From NCBI RefSeq assembly GCF_001857945.1, contig NZ_CP017770.1, forward strand, positions 2,852,001-2,916,000: a stretch of 64,000 bases of DNA, in the 5' to 3' direction. The notes beneath the pieces were generated by a model that was not told the origin of the DNA, ran no database searches, and saw only the letters and a list, made by a program, of their open reading frames with translations. A program made the position numbers and the translations under genes. This stretch comes from Paenibacillus crassostreae. Lineage in GTDB: Bacteria > Bacillota > Bacilli > Paenibacillales > Paenibacillaceae. Position 1 is the stretch's first letter. Each line of letters opens with the position of its first letter. This document shows, one piece after another, positions 16,383 to 25,881 of this stretch.

Positions 16383-19300
16383 ATGGCTAGACTTAAATGC
16401 ATAGGCATCAAGATATTTATCGTTCTATTCCTATTGATAAGTATAGCGCCATATACGACTGTATCTGCTACGAATAGAGAGGAAATACCACGGAAGAATA
16501 TCCTAATCATTAACTCGTATCATAAGGGGTATGCATGGACAGATGATGTGACGAATGCTATTTCAGACACGATGAAGACATCTGAGTTGACAACAGTCCT
16601 CTATACGGAATATATGGACTGGAAGCGTGATCCTAGTGAGTCAACTCATGAGCATTTTTATGAAAGAATAAAGGATAAATATAACGGTGTCTCTATTGAT
16701 ATGATTATCGCTAATGATGATGTGGCATTGGATTTCGCAATCCGCCATCGAGAAGAATTACTCGATGATGCACCTATTGTATTTAGCGGAGTCAATCAGA
16801 CTGGAGTAGATGAAATTATCCAGAATCGTGATAATATCACAGGTATCATTGAAGCGATCGATCCAACGGGTACGATTAATATGGCCCTGGAGATTGATCC
16901 ATCCATTAAGAATGTATTTGTATTGTTTGATAATTCGGAGAGCGGCATTTCTACGGGGCGACTTGTCTTAGATAAGCTCTATAACATGGGGATTCCAATT
17001 TCTGTTTATCCACTTAATAATCTTAGCTATAACCAATTGATGAATAAAGTTGATAAGCTTGATTCAGACAGTATTCTATTGGTAACGACCTATTATAGTG
17101 ATGCTACCGGTACAACGATGGAGTATGAGCAATTTTACGGCGAATTGAGTGCTAATAGTGCAGTTCCCATGTATAGCATTTATGATTACACTTTAAATCA
17201 TGGTGCTATCGGTGGGGATATGCTCAGTGGTTATCTTTTAGGTAAGAGTACCGCAGATTTGGCAATTCAAATCCTTCAAGGAGACAATCCTAATGAGATT
17301 CCTTTTATAACCGAGAATACAAGTCGAAATGTTGTTGATTATGAACAACTTCAGCGCTTTAACATCCCATTAAGCAAGCTGCCGGATGGTAGCGAAGTGA
17401 TAAATAAGCCGTTTTCCTTTTATGAAGAGTATAAGGTTCTTGTGATCAGTACCATTAGTGTATTTGTGGTTCTAGTTTTACTGATAGGCAGTCTGATATT
17501 TTATATTAAGCAAGTTAAAAAAGTAAAGAAAAAACTGATAGAAAGCAATGAGCGATTTGCCCTTGCTGCCAATGGGTCGGATGCTGTTATTTGGGATGTA
17601 GATATGGCAACGGATGAGTATTACTTCCCAGATATATGGTATGAAATATTAGGTTATGAGAAGGGCGAGCTTAATGAGGCTCGTGGGGGATGGATGCGGA
17701 TCATTCATCCAGATGATATTCTGGGGGAAGTCATGCAGAGAAAGGAACATTTAGAGGGAAGCTCTCAGTATTATTATAATGAATATCGGATGTTGAACAA
17801 GTCAGGGAATTATACGTGGTTTCAAGCAAGAGGTAAAGTGATGCGGGATCGCAATGGTGTTAACACACGTTTTGCAGGTTCCATGACAGATATAACAGAT
17901 CGGAAAGAAGTTGAGCTGGAGCTACAAAAGAGTTATGAGGAGCTAGAAGCAACCTACGAGGAACTCACGGCGTTACAGGATGAACTCACACAGCAATATG
18001 ATAAGCTAGTTGAAAATCAGGGAATCCTCTCACGGAGTGAAGAAAGGTATCGCCTGATCACAGAAGCTACGAATGATGGAATCTGCGATATTGACTATCT
18101 TACGAATGAATACTTTTATTCTCAGCGATGGCGTGAATTGTTGATGGAAGAGGGTAGGATTTCTGAATCTTTGATGGTTACCGATCGGATTCACCCAGAT
18201 GATCTAAGAATGTATTTGAAGTCGTTAGAAGAACATAAGCTATGTAAAAGTGAATTTTATCAGTGTGAGATTCGTATGATGCAAGCTAATGGTGTGTACA
18301 AGTGGTTTCTCGTTAGAGGGAGAGTTCTCTTCGATGCAAATGGAGAAATCTATCGAATGGCAGGCTCTATTACAGACATTGAATTATTGAAACAATCGCA
18401 ACGAAAATTACATGAACTTGCGTATCATGATGCATTAACAGAGTTGCCAAATCGAGTATCATTAAAAAACGAATTTGGAAGATTTGTTGAGCAGGGTGTA
18501 GATATAAAGGCAGCTGTATTATTTATGGATATTGATCATTTCAAGAATATCAATGACTCCATGGGGCATACGTATGGGGATCAATTATTGGTAAAGGTTA
18601 GCGAAAGATTGAATAGCTTGTCAGATGGGAATCAGGCGTTCTTCCGTTTTGGTGGTGATGAATTCGTCATACTACTAACTCATATTGAAGGAGATGATGA
18701 AGTCATTACATTTACGGAGATCTTAATTCAATCCATTAAGGAACCTTTTGTGCTGTCTGAGAGCCAAGTACATATTTCAGCAAGTATAGGGATTGCTAAA
18801 TATCCAGAGGACGGGTTAAATATTGAGGATCTCCTGATGAATGCAGATGTGGCTATGTATAAGGCAAAGTCGAATCATTTAGGGGAATATGTCTTTTATA
18901 ATCAAAAGATGCAGGATTCCTTTAATGAAAGAATGGTGATTGAGAGTCATCTAAGAGATGCTATTACGAACCAAGAATTCTCCCTTCAATATCAACCTCA
19001 AGTTAATCTGCATAATGGAGAGACGTATGGATTCGAAGCTTTAATTCGTTGGAATAATCCTGAACTTGGTTTTGTATCGCCATTGACCTTTATTAAGGTG
19101 GCTGAAGATTGTCAGCTGATCATCCCTATCGGCGAATGGGCGCTTAGGACGGCATGTGTATTTATTAAAAATATTCACGATCAAGGATATGAAGGATACC
19201 GTGTATCTGTCAATATTTCTGTTGTGCAATTGATGCAGGATGCTTTCACAAGCATGGTGTTAACGGTACTAGAAGAGACTGGTCTTAGCCCCGAGTATCT

Positions 19301-19706
19301 GGAGTTGGAGATCACCGAATCCATTATCATGGAATCTTTAGAGAGAAATATTTCCAAATTACAATTATTAAGAGAGAAAGGAATCGCGATCGCTTTAGAC
19401 GATTTTGGAACAGGGTATTCTTCCTTAAGTTATTTGCGCCAATTACCCATTACAACCTTGAAAATTGATAAATCATTTATAGATAGTTTTCTAGGTCGAA
19501 ATGGTGATATATCGATTACAAGTTCTATTATTTCAGTTGGACATGATATGGGATTAGAGGTTGTAGCAGAAGGTGTTGAATTAGAGGAACAATTGTCCTT
19601 GTTGAAAGAATTGAAGTGTGATAAGGTTCAGGGGTATTTCATTAGTAAACCTATTCCTTCCAATGAAGTTGTTAATTGGATTGAGAGTCAGGTTATGGGT
19701 GATTAG
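16383..19706 (+). CDS. Membrane sensor with ABC-substrate-binding-like, PAS, PAS, GGDEF and EAL domains
   Basis: 1107 residues from ATG 16383, 9 bp after GGAGG; an upstream ATG (16356) lacks a ribosome site. Order: signal peptide/membrane segment (1-30), extracytoplasmic ABC_sub_bind-like domain (about 35-330), membrane helix (about 355-378), PAS (about 395-510), short coiled coil, PAS (about 555-670), GGDEF (core RFGGDEFVIL at about 755) and EAL (FEALIRW about 885, ELEITES, ALDDFGTGYSSL, KIDKSF, VAEGVE). Both catalytic signatures are intact, so it may make and/or break c-di-GMP. The extracellular module suggests sensing of a small ligand. Monocistronic. A c-di-GMP riboswitch occurs at 38.5 kb. 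Confidence 0.9.
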   Translation: MARLKCIGIKIFIVLFLLISIAPYTTVSATNREEIPRKNILIINSYHKGYAWTDDVTNAISDTMKTSELTTVLYTEYMDWKRDPSESTHEHFYERIKDKYNGVSIDMIIANDDVALDFAIRHREELLDDAPIVFSGVNQTGVDEIIQNRDNITGIIEAIDPTGTINMALEIDPSIKNVFVLFDNSESGISTGRLVLDKLYNMGIPISVYPLNNLSYNQLMNKVDKLDSDSILLVTTYYSDATGTTMEYEQFYGELSANSAVPMYSIYDYTLNHGAIGGDMLSGYLLGKSTADLAIQILQGDNPNEIPFITENTSRNVVDYEQLQRFNIPLSKLPDGSEVINKPFSFYEEYKVLVISTISVFVVLVLLIGSLIFYIKQVKKVKKKLIESNERFALAANGSDAVIWDVDMATDEYYFPDIWYEILGYEKGELNEARGGWMRIIHPDDILGEVMQRKEHLEGSSQYYYNEYRMLNKSGNYTWFQARGKVMRDRNGVNTRFAGSMTDITDRKEVELELQKSYEELEATYEELTALQDELTQQYDKLVENQGILSRSEERYRLITEATNDGICDIDYLTNEYFYSQRWRELLMEEGRISESLMVTDRIHPDDLRMYLKSLEEHKLCKSEFYQCEIRMMQANGVYKWFLVRGRVLFDANGEIYRMAGSITDIELLKQSQRKLHELAYHDALTELPNRVSLKNEFGRFVEQGVDIKAAVLFMDIDHFKNINDSMGHTYGDQLLVKVSERLNSLSDGNQAFFRFGGDEFVILLTHIEGDDEVITFTEILIQSIKEPFVLSESQVHISASIGIAKYPEDGLNIEDLLMNADVAMYKAKSNHLGEYVFYNQKMQDSFNERMVIESHLRDAITNQEFSLQYQPQVNLHNGETYGFEALIRWNNPELGFVSPLTFIKVAEDCQLIIPIGEWALRTACVFIKNIHDQGYEGYRVSVNISVVQLMQDAFTSMVLTVLEETGLSPEYLELEITESIIMESLERNISKLQLLREKGIAIALDDFGTGYSSLSYLRQLPITTLKIDKSFIDSFLGRNGDISITSSIISVGHDMGLEVVAEGVELEEQLSLLKELKCDKVQGYFISKPIPSNEVVNWIESQVMGD

Positions 19707-19761
19707 GTCGAATATAAAATTGCTCTACAGGGTTAAGTGGTAGTTGTACATAATTATCAAT

Positions 19762-19785
19762 GAGCGTCCAATGGGCGCTCTTTTT
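19762..19785 (+). terminator. Terminator of the GGDEF-EAL gene
   Basis: GAGCGTCC / GGGCGCTC stem followed by TTTTT. Confidence 0.75.
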
Positions 19786-19952
19786 GTAATGGTTAGAGTT
19801 AGGGCTATAAATTTTACATACAAAGCGATCACAATTGACTTATTACTACTAGATCATCCATTATACTGATATAGGTGGAACGAATGCGTAAAACAATGAT
19901 GACTGAGCTATATAATAGCTGATTGAAATGAAGAAAGCTGAGGTGGATGGGC

Positions 19953-21059
19953 ATGGAGGTTGTTGTAATTATATTGTGTAGCCTAATTGTGATTATGGCT
20001 TTAGTTTACTGTGTTATGAAATATTACCCTACATTTGGTGGGAATTCCTCTGTACGAATACGTCATAAAGTAAGTCAGCCTGCTAATTACTCTAAAGGTA
20101 AGTTCGTCAATCAAATTCCGAATACGGTGGATCGAAGCTTCAAAGGGACAATTTCTATCCTAAGAGATTTTATCAAGGGAAATCCTCAAGGCAAACCTCG
20201 TGAGCCATTACCGGTAGAGTCTTTACAACATATAAGAAAGAAAGGGTTACAAGAGGCTCAGATTACATGGTTTGGACATTCGGCATTGTTAGTGGAAGTG
20301 AAGGGACTGACATTGCTGTTAGACCCGATGTTAGGAAGGGCACCATCACCATTTCCACTCTTTGGCGGTAAACGATATAGTAAAAAACTACCTATTGAGA
20401 TCGAAGAATTACCACAAATAGATGCAATTCTGCTATCACATGATCATTATGATCATCTCGATTATGGTTCGATTATGCAATTGAAAGGCAAAGTGAAACA
20501 CTTCTTTGTCCCACTTGGTGTAGGTGCTCATTTAGAAAGATGGGGCGTAAGCACGGAGAAGATTACAGAGCTTAATTGGTGGGATAAGGTGAGCTTTGAG
20601 GGACTCACGTTGGTGAGTACACCTGCAAGGCATTTCTCAGGAAGAAGATTGATGGATAGCGATACCACGTTGTGGTGTTCCTGGGTAATCGATGGGCAAT
20701 CGACAAGGATCTTTTTCAGTGGTGATTCAGGTTATGGTCCGCATTTCAAGGAAATCGGAGATTTATATGGTCCCTTTGATATTACATTGATGGAATGTGG
20801 TCAATATGATGAACGCTGGTCCGGGATTCATATGATGCCCGAACAAACGGTTCAGGCACAGGTTGATGTTAAAGGAAAGCTCATGATTCCCATCCATTGG
20901 GGGGCATTCAGCTTGGCATTACATGACTGGACTGATCCCATAGAACGTGCATTGAAAGCTGCTCAAGAGCGGAATGTTGCCATCGCAACACCGAGAATTG
21001 GGGAAACGGTATGGATTGGATCATCGAGCTATCCGAAGTCTGTTTGGTGGAAAGACTAG
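19953..21059 (+). CDS. Metallo-beta-lactamase-fold hydrolase (UlaG/NAPE-PLD-like), membrane anchored
   Basis: About 368 residues; ATG 19953 has AGGTGG at 6-bp spacing, whereas ATG 19947 would have none. A hydrophobic N-terminal helix (residues 1-22) anchors the enzyme. The catalytic metal motif HxHxDH is present as SHDHYDHLDY, with further ligands in ARHFSGRR, FFSGDSGYG and IPIHWGAF. This layout is that of the NAPE-PLD / UlaG branch (lipid phosphodiesterase or lactonase). Substrate not assignable. The gene is convergent with the methyltransferase gene 12 bp downstream. Confidence 0.85.
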   Translation: MEVVVIILCSLIVIMALVYCVMKYYPTFGGNSSVRIRHKVSQPANYSKGKFVNQIPNTVDRSFKGTISILRDFIKGNPQGKPREPLPVESLQHIRKKGLQEAQITWFGHSALLVEVKGLTLLLDPMLGRAPSPFPLFGGKRYSKKLPIEIEELPQIDAILLSHDHYDHLDYGSIMQLKGKVKHFFVPLGVGAHLERWGVSTEKITELNWWDKVSFEGLTLVSTPARHFSGRRLMDSDTTLWCSWVIDGQSTRIFFSGDSGYGPHFKEIGDLYGPFDITLMECGQYDERWSGIHMMPEQTVQAQVDVKGKLMIPIHWGAFSLALHDWTDPIERALKAAQERNVAIATPRIGETVWIGSSSYPKSVWWKD

Positions 21060-21070
21060 GAAGAGACATG

Positions 21071-22024
21071 TTATGAACAAACGATGACTTGTCTAGCGAA
21101 CGATCTTTTGTTAGCGGTACAACGATCCGTAATAACAAACCCAGCCTCTGTTATCATGTCATCGATTGTTTCAATTGTGATCACAATGACTTTATTTGCG
21201 ATTCGACGAGCATGCCGGAGGAGCGATAACTGTTCCTCTGGCGTTGTTGTCGAGAATAGATTATAAGGCATATCGAGAATAGCTACATCGTAAGATTCAT
21301 TGATATCGGAGATATCCCCGAAGGTAACTTCGCTAGTGTACCCGAAGTGAGCAATGTTCTGCCTAGCTCCTTGGACAATTTGTGGGTTGATATCACGCCC
21401 AACAATGTTGATCCCCATGGAGAGTGCCTCTACCAATACAGTTCCAATACCACAGCAGGGATCTATCGCTTGAACGCCAATCGGATTAGGAACAGCAATG
21501 TTAGCGACAGCTCTAGCTAGACGTGTTCCGAGTGCAATGGAATAATTACGAGGCTTCTTCATATGGAGCAACCATACGGCATCATTAGTACGATACTTTC
21601 CGAAATACCAGCGTCCACCTAAGGTGACGAACCCGAACACATGATCAGGGTTATGTACATCCGCTTCAGCATCGATATGTAGTCCCAAGTCTCTCTCCAT
21701 AAGACGTCTATCTTCATAAGGTATTTTATCCTCTTCTGAGAGGTCGTTGATTTTCACGAAAATAACTTTGAATGTCTCCTCATGTAATACGATGTCTTCT
21801 ACTTGCTTCAGAATATCTGCCATGTTCGCTCCTTCATACATGACCTCAATCTGTTCCTTGATAAAGGGACTGCGATTGGGGTCTATATTTAGATCGCTTT
21901 TCATAATGAAAGAGTCGGTTTCTTGTCCGAATAGGGAACGCATTTCTAATCCCCACAAAGAGTGTTCATCTTGGCTAGCTGCAAATGTATATATAAATGT
22001 TGGTGTCATTTTATCTGTGTTCAA
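21071..22024 (-). CDS. Putative RNA (guanine-N2-type) methyltransferase, TRM11/UPF0020-like
   Basis: 317 residues, start TTG at 22024 with AAGGA upstream; the next ATG (22009) has no ribosome site. The C-terminal half is a Rossmann methyltransferase: motif I DPCCGIGTVLVEALSMG, motif II VGRDIN, motif IV LDMPYNL in place of the usual DPPY/NPPY. The N-terminal half is a poorly conserved RNA-binding region. Family members methylate tRNA or rRNA guanines. Convergent with the MBL-fold gene. The start region is the least certain part. Confidence 0.75.
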   Translation of the reverse strand: MNTDKMTPTFIYTFAASQDEHSLWGLEMRSLFGQETDSFIMKSDLNIDPNRSPFIKEQIEVMYEGANMADILKQVEDIVLHEETFKVIFVKINDLSEEDKIPYEDRRLMERDLGLHIDAEADVHNPDHVFGFVTLGGRWYFGKYRTNDAVWLLHMKKPRNYSIALGTRLARAVANIAVPNPIGVQAIDPCCGIGTVLVEALSMGINIVGRDINPQIVQGARQNIAHFGYTSEVTFGDISDINESYDVAILDMPYNLFSTTTPEEQLSLLRHARRIANKVIVITIETIDDMITEAGFVITDRCTANKRSFARQVIVCS

Positions 22025-22189
22025 TAACTTCCCATCCTTTTCATTAACGTATCATATCTTCAACCATATCTGTAAAAGCTAATAAAAGCAAAAAAAAGTA
22101 CGAAATGTGTAGGTGTGGCGTGATAAGATGAGAGGAAGTATTAGGATAATTTTGAAATACAATAGACGATAAGAATGGAGTGCCAACAT

Positions 22190-22513
22190 ATGAGTCAAAT
22201 GGATGTAACAAGAGCTGCACAGTTAATTGAGAAATGGATATCTGTCTATGATATGGACAATGCGAAGGCTTGGGAGCGGGACGAGTATCCCTTTATCAAG
22301 GATACATCTAAAGCCATGAAGATTGCGGTTCAAGTGTTACGAGGGAAATCGGCGTTGAAAGGCGCATCTCTGCACGCGGCTGCATCTCAATTATTGGAGT
22401 ATGTTGATGAATACGGAATGGACAGCCCTGCGGAATGGGAGAAGGAGAATATCCCCTTTGTCAAAGAGGTTCTAGAGGCGATTAACTTTACGGTTGCTGT
22501 GCTGAAGAAGTAG
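22190..22513 (+). CDS. Small hypothetical protein with an internal duplication
   Basis: 107 residues from ATG 22190, 9 bp after GGAG. The protein consists of two copies of a ~45-residue unit. Unit 1 has AAQLIEKWISVYDMD...AWERDEYPFIKDTSKAM and unit 2 has AASQLLEYVDEYGMD...AEWEKENIPFVKEVLEA. Each unit looks like two alpha-helices joined by a turn with Trp-Glu. Acidic, no membrane segment, no recognised family. Monocistronic, upstream of a terminator shared with the convergent amylase gene. Confidence 0.7.
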   Translation: MSQMDVTRAAQLIEKWISVYDMDNAKAWERDEYPFIKDTSKAMKIAVQVLRGKSALKGASLHAAASQLLEYVDEYGMDSPAEWEKENIPFVKEVLEAINFTVAVLKK

Positions 22514-22597
22514 AACGGGATGGACAATCACCAAATAGATTCTAAATGTGAGGTATGGATTCCAGTTCAAAGAAAGGCTTGACTTCATATCGTTGCT

Positions 22598-22632
22598 AAG
22601 ACACTAGAGATTGTATGGTCTAGTGTCTTTGT
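22598..22632. terminator. Bidirectional terminator between the small protein and alpha-amylase genes
   Basis: AAGACACTAGA-GATTGTATGG-TCTAGTGTCTT, a perfect 11-bp stem, followed by TTGTTATT. Confidence 0.75.
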
Positions 22633-22640
22633 TATTAATG

Positions 22641-24107
22641 TTATCCGTGACTTTCCTTCGGACCTGCCCATACGGAGACACTACCACCCATGACTGGGAA
22701 GGTTGCGAAGCCATCTTGTGCAATGGTGATTTCGTCTTTTCTATTCTGGGTATAATCGATCCATTTTGCTCCTGCATGATGTTCTCCTACATACATCCGC
22801 TTTTCACCTTGATCGCTGTTAGATATGACAACGGCACATCCTGAACCGGCTATTTCGGGTATGCCTCTACGAACCCAACCAATGGTGTTGGGGTGATCGA
22901 AATAATCTTGCTGTTCACCGTAAGCCTTATGGTAACGTGTATAAAGCAATGGGTCGATGGCCATGCGTTTCCCCTGAAGTGGTTCCTTTCCACCAATCCC
23001 ATAATAGTCACCGTAGAAGACGACAGGAAAACCATCCTTTCTTAGTAATATAAGAGCATACGCACTTTGCTTGAACCAATCTTGGACCCAGGATTCTAGG
23101 GATTCATGGGGTTGAGAGTCATGGTTATCAACAAAAGTTACAGCGTTCATGGGATGGGAATGGACAAGTGTATCGTCAAAAATAGTAGCGAGATTATATG
23201 ACTTCCCACCATGCGATGCAGCTTGCAATTTGTAGTGAAGGGATACGTCGAATAGATCCATCGTATAGTCAATCGTATTCAGAAATTGTTGACATTCTGA
23301 TAGATTGGAGTTCCAAAATTCACCGACGATATAGAAGTCCTCTCCATGTTCATGGACCATGGCCTTTGCGAATTCTTTAATGAAGTCATGGTTGATATGT
23401 TTGATAGCATCTAACCGGTAACCATTACAAGATAATGTTGAAGTGAGCCACTTACCCCATGAGATCATTTCTTCTCTCACTTGAGGGTGATTGTAGTCAA
23501 TATCCGCGAACATTAAGTAATCATAATTACCAAATTCATGGGCAACATGTTCATTCCAATGTTTGTTCTCACCGATGATGCGGAATACACCACTTCGATT
23601 GTTACGGGCATCATAGTCTGTACCGTTGAAATGATCATAGTTCCATTTGAATGAAGAATATTGATTGCCACGCCCTGGAAATGTGAATTTAGTCCATCCT
23701 TCAATATCGAAAGGCTTCGATATATCTTGTGTGCGATTGTTGCCAGCTACCTCGATGACTTGAAAGGTCTCCTTTTCATCCGCACCCGCTTTATGATTCA
23801 TGACGAGATCTACATAAACCAGAAGACCCTGTTCGTGGCAAGATACAATAGCATTAATGAGTTCCTGCTTCGTACCATATTTGGTTCGGATTGCCCCCTT
23901 TTGATCGAATTCTCCCAGATCATAGAGATCATAAACGCCATAACCGGTATCGTTGCTGGATAGGGCTTTGGTAACCGGTGGAATCCAGATTGTGGTTATG
24001 CCAGCAGCCTTTAACTCCGGCGTAATATCTCTTAGGCGGTTCCAATGGGATCCATCTGCTTCGATATGCCATTCGAAGAACTGCATCATCGTTTGATTGC
24101 GTTTCAT
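22641..24107 (-). CDS. Cytoplasmic alpha-amylase, GH13
   Basis: 488 residues from the ATG at 24107, 10 bp after AAGGAG; upstream in-frame Met codons lack a ribosome site. It starts directly with QTMMQFFEWH, without a signal peptide, like the cytoplasmic AmyA of enteric bacteria and the liquefying amylase family (GH13_5). Catalytic residues: nucleophile Asp in GYRLDAIKH, acid/base Glu in YIVGEFWNSN, transition-state Asp in FVDNHDSQ. It should hydrolyse internal or imported maltodextrins or glycogen-like glucan. No signs of an operon. Confidence 0.93.
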   Translation of the reverse strand: MKRNQTMMQFFEWHIEADGSHWNRLRDITPELKAAGITTIWIPPVTKALSSNDTGYGVYDLYDLGEFDQKGAIRTKYGTKQELINAIVSCHEQGLLVYVDLVMNHKAGADEKETFQVIEVAGNNRTQDISKPFDIEGWTKFTFPGRGNQYSSFKWNYDHFNGTDYDARNNRSGVFRIIGENKHWNEHVAHEFGNYDYLMFADIDYNHPQVREEMISWGKWLTSTLSCNGYRLDAIKHINHDFIKEFAKAMVHEHGEDFYIVGEFWNSNLSECQQFLNTIDYTMDLFDVSLHYKLQAASHGGKSYNLATIFDDTLVHSHPMNAVTFVDNHDSQPHESLESWVQDWFKQSAYALILLRKDGFPVVFYGDYYGIGGKEPLQGKRMAIDPLLYTRYHKAYGEQQDYFDHPNTIGWVRRGIPEIAGSGCAVVISNSDQGEKRMYVGEHHAGAKWIDYTQNRKDEITIAQDGFATFPVMGGSVSVWAGPKESHG

Positions 24108-24259
24108 GATTTGAAATCTCCTTCTAAAAAGTGACATGGGCAAAAGACGTTACTTATGATTAAGTACAATTAGTATCAATAGGATAGAGGTTACCCCAAT
24201 GGTCATGGTATTTATTCGATCGAATGAAATGAAGTGCATTGATGTAGTGAGAAAACAGG

Positions 24260-24300
24260 TTGACGAATCCACTATTTTAGAGTATCTTTAATTAAAGATA
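24260..24300 (+). promoter_or_regulatory. Promoter with perfect MhqR-like operator upstream of the nitroreductase gene
   Basis: TTGACG (24260-24265) and TATCTT (24283-24288) are spaced by 17 bp. The -10 box is the left half of the perfect 18-bp palindrome TATCTTTAATTAAAGATA (24283-24300), so a bound repressor would block polymerase. The same half sites occur before the MhqO-like gene. Confidence 0.68.
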
Positions 24301-24341
24301 ATTCTAATGAAGGCTTTTTATGAAATTAGGAGGAACAAACA

Positions 24342-24971
24342 ATGAGTGATTTCACTTCAATCGTAAAAGATCGTAGATCTGCCAATAAATTTATCGCAGG
24401 TGTGGAGATACCCGATAAAGAGTTGGAAGAAATATTCTCCCTTGTAAAATACGCACCCTCCGCATTTAATCTGCAACAGGCCCATTATGTTGTGGTGAAA
24501 GACCCAGAGATCATGGAAAGTATATATTTAGCAGCTAATAAGCAATTTAAAATAAAAACAGCCTCTGCTGTCATTCTAGTCCTAGGGAAGAAGGATGCCT
24601 ATAAGGACGCAGGAAGAATCAATGAGGGGCTACTTAACTTAGGTATTATGAGTAAACAGGAATATGATGCGACATCAGAAGAAGTGGCTTCGTTCTATGA
24701 AGGTAAAGGGGAAACGTTTATTCAAGAAGACGCTATTCGGGGTGCAAGCATATCTGCAATGCTGTTCATGCTAGCTGCGAAGGAAAGAGGTTGGGATACA
24801 TGCCCGATGACGGCCTACGATCCCAAGGAGATTCGTTCATTATTGAATATTCCAGACACGTATGTATCAGCGTTGATGATCACGATTGGTAAAGAAGATA
24901 CAAGTAGTCAAAGACCACGTGGATATCGTAAACCAGTAGGTGAGTTTGTTAGTTATAACAAATTTTCATAA
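24342..24971 (+). CDS. mhqN: Nitroreductase family NAD(P)H-dependent oxidoreductase, MhqN-like
   Basis: 209 residues, start ATG after AGGAGG. Nitroreductase/FMN-binding fold: DRRSANKF (Arg-Arg-Ser FMN phosphate contact), YAPSAFNLQQAH, and the C-terminal GWDTCPMTAYDP and ITIGKED segments. Length and sequence resemble B. subtilis MhqN (about 206 residues), an MhqR-regulon nitroreductase, but YodC-type relatives are equally related. An MhqR-like operator overlaps the -10 box. Likely reduces quinones or nitroaromatics with FMN. Confidence 0.85.
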   Translation: MSDFTSIVKDRRSANKFIAGVEIPDKELEEIFSLVKYAPSAFNLQQAHYVVVKDPEIMESIYLAANKQFKIKTASAVILVLGKKDAYKDAGRINEGLLNLGIMSKQEYDATSEEVASFYEGKGETFIQEDAIRGASISAMLFMLAAKERGWDTCPMTAYDPKEIRSLLNIPDTYVSALMITIGKEDTSSQRPRGYRKPVGEFVSYNKFS

Positions 24972-24997
24972 GAGTCTCATGATTCGCTCGAAACTAT

Positions 24998-25028
24998 GAA
25001 TACCGCCCTATATGAAGGACGGTATTTG
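24998..25028. terminator. Bidirectional terminator between the nitroreductase and gbsR genes
   Basis: AATACCGCCC ... GGACGGTATT stem with an eight-base loop, flanked by TTTG; it lies between converging genes. Confidence 0.65.
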
Positions 25029-25059
25029 TGGTTTCTTTGTTATTCGGGTCGATAAATCG

Positions 25060-25620
25060 TTATTCTTCTACTTTTGGAATCCAGTCATATATTTTCCCAG
25101 TTTCTAAAGCATCTATAAAGTGACCTAACCATCTGTAATAATGAACAGCGTGATTCATTTTTTCGATATCCATGTCGACATGGGCAACTACAGCATCTTG
25201 ATCGCTGTATTCTTCACGTAACTTCTTGATTTCAGCTAACGATTTGTGTAAAGAATTAATATTCATTTCCATTGATTTACGCCATTTGATTGAGAAGTAA
25301 TCTGTAAAGTTCTGGTGCCAGTCTCTCTCTACCTCATATAGATCCTTTCGAGATCCTTTGCCCCATACCTTATTAATCATTTTGAGATCTACTAATGTAC
25401 GCATGCCTGTACTCATACTAGTTTTGCTCATGCCCATTTCTTGTCCCATCTGATCTAGTGTAACTGGACCATCATGAAAGTACATATTGCCGTACAAATG
25501 ACCAATGGACATGGTGACCCCATAAAGATCCATATTCGTTCCTATAGAATCTACAACGCGTTGGCGTGATTTCTCGATCACTTTTATTTGTTCTTCATTT
25601 AATCCATCATATGTTGTCAT
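25060..25620 (-). CDS. gbsR: GbsR-family choline-responsive transcriptional repressor
   Basis: 186 residues from ATG 25620 with GGGAGA upstream; a longer in-frame start at 25680 has no ribosome site. MarR-like winged helix with the GbsR-type core GPVTLDQMGQEMGMSKTSMS and the aromatic YYRWLGHFIDAL helix. B. subtilis GbsR represses gbsAB and opuB and is released by choline. Here it is divergent from an OpuA-type transporter, so it probably controls import of choline or glycine betaine. Confidence 0.88.
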   Translation of the reverse strand: MTTYDGLNEEQIKVIEKSRQRVVDSIGTNMDLYGVTMSIGHLYGNMYFHDGPVTLDQMGQEMGMSKTSMSTGMRTLVDLKMINKVWGKGSRKDLYEVERDWHQNFTDYFSIKWRKSMEMNINSLHKSLAEIKKLREEYSDQDAVVAHVDMDIEKMNHAVHYYRWLGHFIDALETGKIYDWIPKVEE

Positions 25621-25759
25621 GTTGTACTCTCCCTTAGAATAACGCCTGCTTAAAGCGGAAACAATATCTACAGCATTCATTGTAGAAAAAAGATGTTGAA
25701 AAGTAAAGAATGAAGCTATGAAGGATTTGTAAGCTAGACAGAGAATACGGTTGGTAAAG

Positions 25760-25792
25760 TTCGTATAGTAATAACTGTACGTACGTTACGAA
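25760..25792. promoter_or_regulatory. Candidate GbsR operator region
   Basis: TTCGTA and TACGAA form an inverted repeat with a 21-bp spacer that contains the palindrome GTACGTAC. It lies between gbsR and opuAA, about 90 bp before the opuAA start. Assignment to GbsR is by position. Confidence 0.4.
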
Positions 25793-25881
25793 GTGTTTTG
25801 CGTTTTGACCCTATATTTCTTGGGGTTTACACTATAAAAGTGCCAAAATTTGTTTCAATGATTAAGAAAGGGGGAGTCATA

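Noticed and set aside
22850-23963. Several 60-100-codon frames opposite the amylase gene
   Set aside because: All inside the GH13 coding region with no supporting signals.
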